This document shows, piece after piece, positions 1 through 6,965 of a stretch of DNA of 14,080 nt. Source of the DNA: an uncultured Pseudodesulfovibrio sp. (GTDB taxonomy: Bacteria; Desulfobacterota; Desulfovibrionia; Desulfovibrionales; Desulfovibrionaceae); NCBI GenBank assembly GCA_947259235.1, contig CAMYLL010000031.1, forward strand, positions 1-14,080, read 5' to 3'. Position 1 is the first letter of the stretch. Each line of letters starts with the position of its first letter. The position numbers and the translations under genes were made by a program. Below the pieces are notes generated by a model. It did not search any database, was not told the origin of the DNA, and saw only the letters and a program-made list of their open reading frames with translations.

Positions 1-213
1 ATAGTTGAGCTCATGCTTTTCAAGAGAGGTCATGATGCTGGGCAATGCGGCGGAGATGTCCTCCTTGCGGACATAACCAACCAGCCTGCCGGATTCGTTG
101 ACCACCAGGAGCATCCACAACTTGCTGTCGTCAAGCAGCTTTTGGGCGTCCTTGACCAGCGTCTGGGGGGTGACCTTGACGAAGTCGCGCAGCATTTTCA
201 GTCCAACGTACAT
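1..213 (-). CDS. CBS-domain protein, N-terminal part (runs off left edge)
   Basis: The first 71 codons are visible and the 3' end lies outside the window. The start is the ATG whose complement is at 211-213, preceded by AAGGAGA at a normal distance. The protein begins MYVGLKMLRDFVKV and continues with a segment typical of a CBS half-repeat: a polar helix (LVKDAQKLLDD), a hydrophobic strand (MLLVVNE), then GRLVGYVRKEDI and a following helix. CBS pairs bind adenosyl ligands and usually regulate an enzyme, channel or signalling output. No signal peptide is seen, so it is probably cytosolic. It is on the same strand as the kinase upstream but separated by about 257 nt with a possible promoter of its own. 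The ligand and partner domain cannot be told from this fragment. Confidence 0.8.
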   Translation of the reverse strand, partial: MYVGLKMLRDFVKVTPQTLVKDAQKLLDDSKLWMLLVVNESGRLVGYVRKEDISAALPSIMTSLEKHELNY

Positions 214-339
214 GATACTCTCCTTGAAGCATGGGTCCCGGCGGATGTCCGGGGCGGCTGGTTTCTCGCCCGGAATCAATACACGTTTTGAGCCCGTGCA
301 TCAATAGTTCCGGCGGCGAAAATCGCCCAGCAAGGCTGC

Positions 340-368
340 ATACAACCCATTTCAAGGTGGCAAGTCAA
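340..368 (-). promoter_or_regulatory. candidate sigma70 promoter for the CBS gene
   Basis: On the minus strand, TTGACT (complement of 363-368) is followed 17 nt later by TTGTAT (complement of 340-345). The -35 box matches 5 of 6 consensus bases and the -10 box only 3 of 6. It sits about 125 nt upstream of the CBS start, in the 214-470 spacer that otherwise holds no gene. Spacing is ideal but the -10 is weak, so this is a candidate only. Confidence 0.35.
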
Positions 369-470
369 GCGGAATCGAAACCTTTGTGAAATATATCCCG
401 AACAACGCCGGGCATCTATCCCGCTGTCCGAAGCGGGCCGACAGCCCCGGAATACCGCCGGACAGGTGCG

Positions 471-1625
471 CTACTGCGGCCCATCCCGGCCCGCGACTTT
501 CAGGTCGATCCAGAAGGTCGTGCCGCCCGCCTCGGTGGACTCGAACCCGACCCGACCGCCGAGGTGGTCCTCGCCCAGGAGCTTGATGGAATAGGTCCCG
601 AGCCCGCGGCCGGGCCCCTTGGTGGAAAACGACCGCTTGAAGAGCTGAAGCTGCACGGACTCCGCCATGCACTGGGGATTGTGGACGCTGAGGCGGATCG
701 TGCCGCCGTCCACCGTGGCAGCCGCTGTGACCGTGTCTCCGGCAGCAGACGCCTCCAGCGCGTTCTTCACCATGTTCACGAGCACCCGCCGCAGCAGGGC
801 GTGGTCCGCCTTGACATGGCCGTTCTTCGAGGCCGGGTCCACCACCAGACGCCTTCCCTTGGCCAGGGGAAGCGACAAGTATTCCTCCACCACCGTCTCC
901 AGGACTTCCAGCGCCTGAAGCGTGATCCGGGACACGACGTACTCGCCGCGCTCCACCTGCTGGAGGGTCCGCTGCGACTGTATCTGATCCACGAGCCGGG
1001 ACAATGCCGTGCCCACAAGGTCGAGGGACTCGCTCAGCTCCTGCGGGCATTCGTCGTGCAGGGTGCTGACCAGGCTGTAGGCGCTCCCAGCCGAGTTCAG
1101 AAGGTCGTGATAGAAGACACGCTCCATCACCTCCCGCTCCTTCTCCGCCGAGATATCCATCATGGTGACCACGCAGAACCTGTCCTCGCCATGCTGCCAG
1201 GGCGCGGCGTGTACCCGCAGGTCCAGGGCGCCGGTGTGGCCGTCCACGTTCTGCAGGATCTGGCAATCCCGGACACAGGGTTTGCCTGTGGCCATGGTTT
1301 CCAGCACGGCCAGAACGGCCCCGCACTCGCGGCAGTTGACAGACGTGCCGCACCCCCCCGGTTCGGTGGAGGCATGGACGCAGCCCACGATCTCGCCGGG
1401 CCGCTTGCCGAGGAAGGAGTGTCCGTCGCCGCTGCGCGTGAGTTCCTGGAACGGCTTGTTGGCAAAAACGATCTGCCGGGCAGGGTTGAGCACCGCGAGC
1501 GGCAGCGGGAAAAAGTCGAAATACTGGGAGCAGGCGTAGCCATCCACATGCTGGAACTCCCGCTCCACTTCTTCCGCGCTCTCGCGCCGGGCCGGGGCAA
1601 AATGCGTATGGTCGTCACGCTTCAT
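471..1625 (-). CDS. soluble PAS-domain sensor histidine kinase with Cys cluster
   Basis: This is a 384-residue kinase with no signal peptide or membrane segment. A PAS domain (about residues 30-160) leads into a short dimerisation helix with the phospho-acceptor His (HDLLN, H173) and a HATPase domain: N box VNMVKNALEA (N288) and G2 box GRGLGTYSIK (from 339). The usual DxGxG box is replaced by HNP (about 315-317), followed by an FKRSFSTKG F box; I recall this combination in a subfamily of such kinases. The PAS domain has an unusual Cys set: C82, C92, C98, C101 (CREC), C117, C121 and C151, suggesting a metal, haem, Fe-S or thiol-redox input (inference). I chose ATG at 1625 because AAAGG (1637-1641) is well placed for it; a TTG at 1631 is too close. 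It starts 7 nt after the large kinase gene, so the two are probably translationally coupled. No response regulator is adjacent. Confidence 0.88.
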   Translation of the reverse strand: MKRDDHTHFAPARRESAEEVEREFQHVDGYACSQYFDFFPLPLAVLNPARQIVFANKPFQELTRSGDGHSFLGKRPGEIVGCVHASTEPGGCGTSVNCRECGAVLAVLETMATGKPCVRDCQILQNVDGHTGALDLRVHAAPWQHGEDRFCVVTMMDISAEKEREVMERVFYHDLLNSAGSAYSLVSTLHDECPQELSESLDLVGTALSRLVDQIQSQRTLQQVERGEYVVSRITLQALEVLETVVEEYLSLPLAKGRRLVVDPASKNGHVKADHALLRRVLVNMVKNALEASAAGDTVTAAATVDGGTIRLSVHNPQCMAESVQLQLFKRSFSTKGPGRGLGTYSIKLLGEDHLGGRVGFESTEAGGTTFWIDLKVAGRDGPQ

Positions 1626-1632
1626 CTTCAAT

Positions 1633-4600
1633 TCAACCTTTCGAATATGTTAGCCGTTCTGGCCTCAGCAGTTGCTCGATCGAACGCAGCAGGGCATCCC
1701 TCTCCACGGGTTTGGGCAGATAGGCGTCCATGCCCGCCTCAAGCATCGTCTCCTCGTCGCCGCGCATGGCATAGGCCGTCAGGGCGAGAATTGGCACGGC
1801 CGACACATTCACGCCCGATTCGCCCTTGCGAATAGCCCCGGTGGCGCTGATGCCGTCCATCAAAGGCATCTGGATGTCCATCAGCACCAGGTCAAACGCA
1901 TCCTTGCGCAACGCTTCGAGAGCCGCCCTTCCATTCTCAACCGTGTGAACCTCATACCCGACCCGTTCAAGGATCTTCCGGATGGCGAACCGGTTGACCT
2001 CGTCGTCCTCGGCCACGAGGATGCGCCCCGATCCGGTCGGCGAAACGGCTGGTTCGGACCAGCTTTCCCCCACCCCGGCAGCGTCACGGGGCACCCGCAA
2101 CGGCAGTTCCAGCATAAATCGCGTGCCGCCCCCGGCCCGGTTCTCGGCGCCGATGGTCCCGCCCATCATGTCCACGAGTTGTCTGCAGATGGACAGCCCA
2201 AGGCCCGCCCCCTCGAACTTCCTCGTATACCCGGCGCTCGCCTGGGCAAAAGGCTCAAAGATGATGTCCAGCTTCTCCGGCGGGATGCCTATGCCCGTAT
2301 CCTCCACGGTGATCAGGACCCGCACCTCGTTTGGATCGGTCCCGGAGCAGGCGGATGCGACGGACGCACGCACCCCCACCTGACCTGCGGCAGTATATTT
2401 AATGGCATTGCCCACGACGTTGCCCAGAATCTGATGCATCCTGGTGGGATCAAAGAGCAGCAAGGGCGGCACATCGTCGTCCACAGCGAGGGAAAGAGGC
2501 ACTCCCTTGCACCCGGCGCTCCCCCGGAACACATCACGCACCTGATTGAAAACATCACGCAGCGAGCAGGGCATCGGTTCGATGGCCAGCTTGCCCGCCT
2601 CAATCGTGGAGTGGTCGAGAATGTCGCACAGCAAACGGGTCAGCCGCCGGGACGACTGCGTGGCGGCCTCCATCAACTCCCGCTGCTCGCCATCGAGTAA
2701 CGTCCCCTCAAGGAGCTGGAGCATGCCCATGATCCCGTTCAGCGGCGTGCGCACCTCGTGGCTCATGTTCGCCAGAAAGTCGGACTTGACCTTGCTGGCC
2801 GCCTCGGCCGCCAGCTTCGCCTCCATGAGCGCGCCTTCAAACTGCTTCTGCTCGGTGATGTCGGAAAAAATGGTGACGAACTGGCCCGGCGCGTTCCTGA
2901 ATGCCGTGACCAGATAATGCCTGCCAAAGGCGGCCGAGTAGCTGTCGAAACGGTCGGGACGGCCGGTGGTGACGATCCGGCCATAGCGCTGTATCCAGAC
3001 ATCCTCTGTTTCTGGCAGGATATCGAGCACGGTCTGGCCGATGACCTCAGCCGCCGTGAGCCCGGTCATCTTCTCAAAGGCCGGGTTAACGGCCAGGAAA
3101 CGATAGTTCTCTGGATTCCCTGCGGAATCGAAGAGGATCTCATGCAGGGCGAACCCCTCAAGCATCTGCTGAAAGAGGTTCTGGTAGCTGTGCAGGAGCT
3201 GCTGCTTTTCCGCCTCGTCCTTCCTGCGCTGGGAAATGTCGCGGGCGATGCTCAACTCGTAGATGACCCCTTCGCTGTTGAAAGCCCGACAGGACACCTC
3301 CACCGGGAACACCTCGCCGCCTCTGGTCGCATGCTCGCTCTCGAACAGGCTCCATCCTTTTGTCAGCAGCTCGTCGGCGACCCTGGCATAGACCGCGAGG
3401 TCCCGCTCCGTGTCGACGTCCCGGGGCGACATGCGCAAAAGCTCCTCGCGGGAATATCCGAGCCGCGAGCAGGCCACGTCGTTGACCTCGGTGAAGCAGC
3501 GCTCCTTGCCCGGGCGCAGGGGGGAGACAAAGAGGGCGTCGGTACCGCTGTTGAAGAGCAGCCTGTAGCGCTTCTCGCTTTCCTGCAACGCCCTCTCGGC
3601 ACGGGCGAAATCCGTGATGTCCTCGAAAATTGAGAGCAGGCGGGGGGTCTCGTCGATGGTCACTATCTCGCCGCTGTAGATCGCGTCGACCCGGACACCG
3701 CCCTTGGCCGTGGCCCGGAGCCGGATCGGTCCCGCCCGGCCGCTGTCCCTGATGTCCGACAGGAGTGCCTGCCGCTGTTCCAGGGTCAGCCAGCCAAGCT
3801 CGACGGAGGTCCGGCCGATGAGCTCGTCCCGGCTGAACCCGGAGACCTTGAGAAACTTGTCGTTGACGTCTATGAACCGGCCGTCGTCGATCTCCACCAG
3901 GGAGATCATGGTCGGCGCCGTGCGGAATATCGTCTCGAAACGCGTGTCGCTCGCGGCGGCCGACTGCTCGGCGCGCTTGCGATCGGAGATGTCGCGCGAC
4001 GCCCCCACGAGGTAAAGCTCGCCGTCCTCCGGGGCCTCAACCAGGGAACCGGTACACTCGACCCATACCTCCGAGCCGTCCTTACGCCGGAGCAGCATCT
4101 CCAGAGTGGCCGAGGCCATCCTGCCAGCGGCGAAATCGTCGAACACTTCCCGCACGAGGCCGCGATGGTCCGGGGCCACCAAATCCTCCCAGGAAGTATG
4201 CAGCAGCTCGGCCGCCGTGTAGCCGAGCACTTTTTCCACCGACGGGGAAAGATACACGAACCGCTGGTCACGATTCAGGGCCCATATGACGTCCGACATG
4301 GTGCCCGTGATGAGCTGGTACATATGCTCGCTACGCCGAAGGCGCTCGGCGGCCCGCTTCCTTGCGGTCACGTCCTCCACAAAACCACAGAGATACCTCT
4401 CGTCCCCCGGGCAATCACTGAAGGATGAAAAGGTCAGGATCGCATCAACGACTGAGCCGTCCCGGCACTTGTAGCGGTTCTCGAACGACTTCCAGTGCAC
4501 CCCGTCGTTCACGATCTCCTCGACGAACTGGGGCCGCCGGGCGGAATCCTCATACAGCGCGTCCTGAATGGACGTCGCGTTCGCCACGGCCATCAGGTCC

Positions 4601-5130
4601 TCCGGATCGTCATACTTGAGCATCCGGGCGATGGCGTTGTTCACATAGAGGAACTTGCCGTCCAGGGTGGACTCGAACATGCCGATGGGCACGTTGTCGA
4701 ACATGTCCCTGATGCGGTTGATATTGGCGTCGAGGGCCCTGGCGGCATATTCCCTGTCGGAGATGTCGGTGAAGAAATTCAGGGTGGCGGGCCTGCCCTG
4801 CCACTTGATGGCCACGCCGGAGACATGGAGATACACCGTGCGGCCGTCCTTTGACAGGGCGCGAAATTCGTAATGGGCGGGAACCTGCCCCCCATCGGTC
4901 CGGGCGCGGTGAAAGGCCATGACCCGCTCCCGGTCGTCGGGATGCACGAACTCCCCTATATCGTCCGCAAGCAGCTGCGCCTCGGAATAACCGGACAGTC
5001 GCGCAAGGGACGGGTTGCAGAAGCGCAGCCGCCCTTCCTGAATGATGGCGATGCCCTCCTGCGCGCTCTCCACGATCAGCCGATAGGTCTCGATGTTCGT
5101 GCCGAGCCCGAACTCGCCGCTCTCGCCCAT
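1633..5130 (-). CDS. multi-PAS hybrid sensor histidine kinase with receiver
   Basis: This 1165-residue cytosolic hybrid kinase has six consecutive PAS/PAC units (roughly 10-130, 133-262, 265-390, 393-510, 515-640, 642-765). Several end in the PAC-type DIS/DIT motif (FTDISDRE, SRDISDRK, FEDITD, ARDISQR, FSDITEQ). Then come HisKA with SHEVRTPLNG (H791), HATPase_c with N box NVVGNAIKYT (N908), G1 EDTGIGIP (D944) and G2 GAGLGLSI, and a C-terminal receiver (ILVAEDDEVN, phospho-acceptor D1085 in LMDIQMPLMDG, K in YLPKPV). All residues for autophosphorylation and internal phosphotransfer are present. An Hpt protein elsewhere would be the expected next step. It has no transmembrane segment, so it reads an internal cue through PAS ligands; which one cannot be told. 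The start at 5130 has a very strong Shine-Dalgarno; an upstream in-frame ATG at 5181 lacks one. Its 3' end is 7 nt from the next kinase gene. Confidence 0.93.
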   Translation of the reverse strand: MGESGEFGLGTNIETYRLIVESAQEGIAIIQEGRLRFCNPSLARLSGYSEAQLLADDIGEFVHPDDRERVMAFHRARTDGGQVPAHYEFRALSKDGRTVYLHVSGVAIKWQGRPATLNFFTDISDREYAARALDANINRIRDMFDNVPIGMFESTLDGKFLYVNNAIARMLKYDDPEDLMAVANATSIQDALYEDSARRPQFVEEIVNDGVHWKSFENRYKCRDGSVVDAILTFSSFSDCPGDERYLCGFVEDVTARKRAAERLRRSEHMYQLITGTMSDVIWALNRDQRFVYLSPSVEKVLGYTAAELLHTSWEDLVAPDHRGLVREVFDDFAAGRMASATLEMLLRRKDGSEVWVECTGSLVEAPEDGELYLVGASRDISDRKRAEQSAAASDTRFETIFRTAPTMISLVEIDDGRFIDVNDKFLKVSGFSRDELIGRTSVELGWLTLEQRQALLSDIRDSGRAGPIRLRATAKGGVRVDAIYSGEIVTIDETPRLLSIFEDITDFARAERALQESEKRYRLLFNSGTDALFVSPLRPGKERCFTEVNDVACSRLGYSREELLRMSPRDVDTERDLAVYARVADELLTKGWSLFESEHATRGGEVFPVEVSCRAFNSEGVIYELSIARDISQRRKDEAEKQQLLHSYQNLFQQMLEGFALHEILFDSAGNPENYRFLAVNPAFEKMTGLTAAEVIGQTVLDILPETEDVWIQRYGRIVTTGRPDRFDSYSAAFGRHYLVTAFRNAPGQFVTIFSDITEQKQFEGALMEAKLAAEAASKVKSDFLANMSHEVRTPLNGIMGMLQLLEGTLLDGEQRELMEAATQSSRRLTRLLCDILDHSTIEAGKLAIEPMPCSLRDVFNQVRDVFRGSAGCKGVPLSLAVDDDVPPLLLFDPTRMHQILGNVVGNAIKYTAAGQVGVRASVASACSGTDPNEVRVLITVEDTGIGIPPEKLDIIFEPFAQASAGYTRKFEGAGLGLSICRQLVDMMGGTIGAENRAGGGTRFMLELPLRVPRDAAGVGESWSEPAVSPTGSGRILVAEDDEVNRFAIRKILERVGYEVHTVENGRAALEALRKDAFDLVLMDIQMPLMDGISATGAIRKGESGVNVSAVPILALTAYAMRGDEETMLEAGMDAYLPKPVERDALLRSIEQLLRPERLTYSKG

Positions 5131-5133
5131 TCT

Positions 5134-5142
5134 CCCTCCCCC
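5134..5142 (-). promoter_or_regulatory. ribosome binding site deciding the hybrid kinase start
   Basis: The minus strand reads GGGGGAGGG here, a few bases before ATG at 5130. It supports that start (protein beginning MGESGEFGLG) over the in-frame ATGs further upstream at 5181 and 5169. Confidence 0.75.
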
Positions 5143-5176
5143 TTCTGGCGGAAATCGCCGTTTACCCATACTGATC

Positions 5177-5205
5177 AACATACAACAGAACGCACCTTAC
5201 TCCAA
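5177..5205 (-). promoter_or_regulatory. candidate sigma70 promoter for the two-kinase operon
   Basis: On the minus strand, TTGGAG (5200-5205) and TATGTT (5177-5182) are separated by 17 nt. The -10 matches 4 of 6 and the -35 matches 3 of 6. Transcription would begin near 5170, downstream of the alternative ATG at 5181, which agrees with translation starting at 5130. It follows directly after the terminator of the cheW unit. Confidence 0.3.
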
Positions 5206-5216
5206 TCATTTATGGG

Positions 5217-5260
5217 AAAAAATAAGGCAGGGCCCGCCCCATCCCCGGGAAGACCCTGCC
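5217..5260 (-). terminator. rho-independent terminator after cheW
   Basis: On the minus strand, GGCAGGG (5254-5260) pairs with CCCTGCC (5226-5232). A second inner pairing of CCCG (5233-5236) with CGGG (5246-5249) is possible. The stem is followed by TTATTTTTT. It lies 17 nt beyond the cheW stop codon and separates the chemotaxis unit from the kinase operon. Confidence 0.85.
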
Positions 5261-5277
5261 GTGGTGTCGTGCTGTCG

Positions 5278-5781
5278 TCAGGCCGCGATTTCCGCAGATT
5301 CCTCCGGCACCGCCAGTATCTCCTCTCCGCCGAAGATGGCGTCGACATCGACGATGATGATGAACTGGTCGCCCTGCCTGCCCATGCCCATGATGTAGTC
5401 GGTCCGCACCGCTGTTCCCATCTTGGGGGCGGGTTCGATGGTCCCTTCGGGCATCTCCACCACCTCCCGCACCGAGTCGACCAGCGCGCCCAGCACCAGC
5501 TGCGAGCCGCCAAGCTCAACCTCGAGAATGATGATGCAGGTGTCCACCGTGTCCTCCACCCGGCTCATGTCCAGCTTCTGGCGCATGTCCACCACGGGCA
5601 CGGCATGGCCGCGCAGGTTGATCACCCCGCGCATGTAGTCCGGCGTTCTCGGGATATAAGAAACCGTGGTGATTTCATGGACCTCCCTCACCCTGGCGAT
5701 ATCCAGAGCGAATATCTCCTTGCCGAGGGTGAAGGTCAGGAACTGCCCGAGGGACGGCTTGTTGATTGAAACGGTTGTCAT
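5278..5781 (-). CDS. cheW: CheW-like chemotaxis coupling protein
   Basis: This 167-residue protein is a single CheW domain. It contains LGQFLTFTLGKEIFALDI at the N terminus, the RGVINLRGHAVPVVDMR core, and VDSVREVVEMPEGTIEPAP. CheW bridges methyl-accepting receptors to the kinase CheA in cytosolic arrays. The start is the ATG at 5781 because GGGGGAGG (5785-5792) lies 3 nt ahead; an open frame extends further upstream but overlaps the MCP and has no ribosome site. It begins 10 nt after the MCP stop, and its ribosome site overlaps the final base of that stop codon, so the two genes were co-transcribed. No CheA is in the window. Because the MCP 5' end and its promoter are missing, how cheW is now transcribed is unclear. 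Confidence 0.93.
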   Translation of the reverse strand: MTTVSINKPSLGQFLTFTLGKEIFALDIARVREVHEITTVSYIPRTPDYMRGVINLRGHAVPVVDMRQKLDMSRVEDTVDTCIIILEVELGGSQLVLGALVDSVREVVEMPEGTIEPAPKMGTAVRTDYIMGMGRQGDQFIIIVDVDAIFGGEEILAVPEESAEIAA

Positions 5782-5791
5782 ATGCCTCCCC

Positions 5792-6601
5792 CTAGAATCT
5801 TTCGAAGTCGTGTTCATCGGCAGCGGCCAGGGCCTGAACCGGCAGGCTCCTGGGCGCGGCTTCCGCCTTCTTGGCCGCCAGGGCCCGGGGCGCGGTGCGA
5901 ACCACGCGGCGGGTCGAGCCGTCATGCGCGGAGGTCGACAACCCGTCGACGCGGAAGAACGACATGGTCTGCTGCAGCTGCTGTCCTTGACCGGCCAGCT
6001 CCTCGCTGGTGGCCGCCATCTCCTCGGAGGCCGAGGCGTTCTGCTGGATGACGGTGTCGAGCTGGGCTATGGCCTGGTTGATCTGGATGGCCCCCTGGTT
6101 CTGCTCGTTGCTGGCCGCGGCGATCTCCTGAACCAGCGCCGCGGTCTTGTCTATGCTCGGCACAAGGGCGTCGAGCATCTCGCCCGCCTGCTTGGCCACC
6201 TGCACTGTGCGGCCCGAGAGCTCGCTGATCTCGTTGGCGGCCTCGCCGCTGCGCTCGGCCAGCTTGCGCACCTCGGCGGCCACCACGGCGAACCCCTTGC
6301 CGTGCTCGCCCGCCCGGGCCGCCTCGATGGCCGCGTTGAGGGCCAGCAGGTTGGTCTGGCGGGCGATCTCCTCGATGATGGATATCTTTTCCGCAATGTT
6401 GGTCATGGCGCCAACGGCCTCGGCCACAGCCGCGCCGCTCTTCTTGGCATCCGCGGCAGAGGCGTTGGCTATGGATTCGGTCTCATGCGCGTTGCTCGAA
6501 TTCTGCTGGATGTTGGAGGTCATCTGCTCCATGGACGACGAGACTTCCTCGATGGCCGCGGCCTGCTCCGTGGCGCCCTGGGAAAGGCTCTCGGACGAGG
6601 C
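5792..6601 (-). pseudogene. methyl-accepting chemotaxis protein, C-terminal signalling domain only
   Basis: The frame gives 269 residues of a receptor cytoplasmic domain. It includes a methylation-helix segment ([20 protein letters not shown]), the hairpin tip [22 protein letters not shown], then [16 protein letters not shown], the returning helix, and a C-terminal tail ending DFERF, which resembles the pentapeptide that docks CheR/CheB. The sensor domain, membrane segments and HAMP expected in a roughly 500-700-residue receptor are missing. Homology stops at about 6598-6601 and an in-frame stop follows at 6605-6607. The first ATG within the fragment (6532) has no convincing ribosome site. 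It is therefore called a 5'-truncated remnant; if expressed, it could only be a soluble signalling domain. The break coincides exactly with the start of the outer-membrane channel fragment on the other strand. Confidence 0.85.
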
Positions 6602-6605
6602 CCTC
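6591..6605. other. breakpoint joining MCP and outer-membrane channel fragments
   Basis: To the left of this interval the minus strand encodes MCP; to the right the plus strand encodes the C-terminal part of a TolC-family channel. Bases 6591-6601 can be read as either gene (MCP residues SSA/ES on the minus strand; SDEA on the plus strand), so a few bases of microhomology are possible. Both genes lose their 5' ends here. A simple deletion between divergent genes would produce this, and so would an assembly mis-join. Confidence 0.75.
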
Positions 6606-6881
6606 TACAAGTATCGGGACGCCGGGAGAAAGATCAATCTCTACAAGGACACCCTGGTCCCCAAGGCCGAGCAGTCGCTGGGCGTGACCATGGAGGGGTT
6701 CATGACGGGATCAGGCACCTCCCTCGACCTCATCGACGCCGAGCAGACGCTCCTTGAGCTGCAACTGGCCTATTACCGCGCCCTCACGGACCAGGCCCTC
6801 CGGCTGGCCGAAATCGAAACCCTGGTCGGCCGCGAGCTCCCCTGCGAGTTCCACGGCTCGCTCCTGAAGCAAGACAAATAG
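6591..6881 (+). pseudogene. TolC/CusC-family outer-membrane efflux channel, C-terminal fragment
   Basis: About 95 codons remain. The segment [20 protein letters not shown] followed by PKAEQSLGVT, GSGTSLDLIDAEQTLLELQL and a last helix ending in LAEIETLVGREL is typical of the final coiled-coil hairpin of outer-membrane factors of RND pumps. A full protein would have roughly 400-500 residues including a signal peptide, so about four-fifths is missing. The frame stays open leftward across the junction through antisense MCP sequence to an ATG at 6147, but that part is not protein-like. The fragment ends 84 nt before cusB, the normal position of a cusC-type gene in a cusCBA operon. It cannot form a channel; the pump would need another outer-membrane factor. 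Confidence 0.82.
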
Positions 6882-6965
6882 GCACGCCGCGCCTGAAACC
6901 TCCCCCCGCCACCTGCGATGAACTCCGATGGTCGGGGCGGTTTTGAAAAGCAGACAAGGGACATC

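Noticed and set aside
420-437. CCCGCT/AGCGGG hairpin downstream of the Cys-PAS kinase
   Set aside because: Six-base stem without a T tract on either strand, so it is not supported as a terminator.
352-1353. Long minus-strand frame of 333 codons overlapping the Cys-PAS kinase
   Set aside because: It is an out-of-frame shadow in GC-rich DNA, rich in Arg, Gly and Pro, with no domain. The kinase frame has clear H, N and G boxes.
564-1835. Long plus-strand frame of 423 codons opposite the kinases
   Set aside because: Antisense shadow in GC-rich DNA with no recognisable motif. It crosses the boundary between two real minus-strand genes.
5131-5181. Longer N terminus for the hybrid kinase from ATG 5181
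   Set aside because: No ribosome site precedes it, the added residues are basic and Gly/Pro-rich with no homology, and the purine run coding them is the ribosome site for ATG 5130.
6147-6881. Open plus-strand frame of 244 codons crossing the breakpoint
   Set aside because: The left two-thirds is antisense to the well-conserved MCP signalling domain and has low-complexity Ser/Ala composition. Only the part right of 6591 is protein-like, so it is a chance in-frame join to the channel fragment.
6906-6944. Hairpin with TTTT between the channel fragment and cusB
   Set aside because: The pairing is only CCGCC with GGCGG plus a three-base extension across a bulge, with a long loop and a short T run. 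It is too weak to call an attenuator or terminator.
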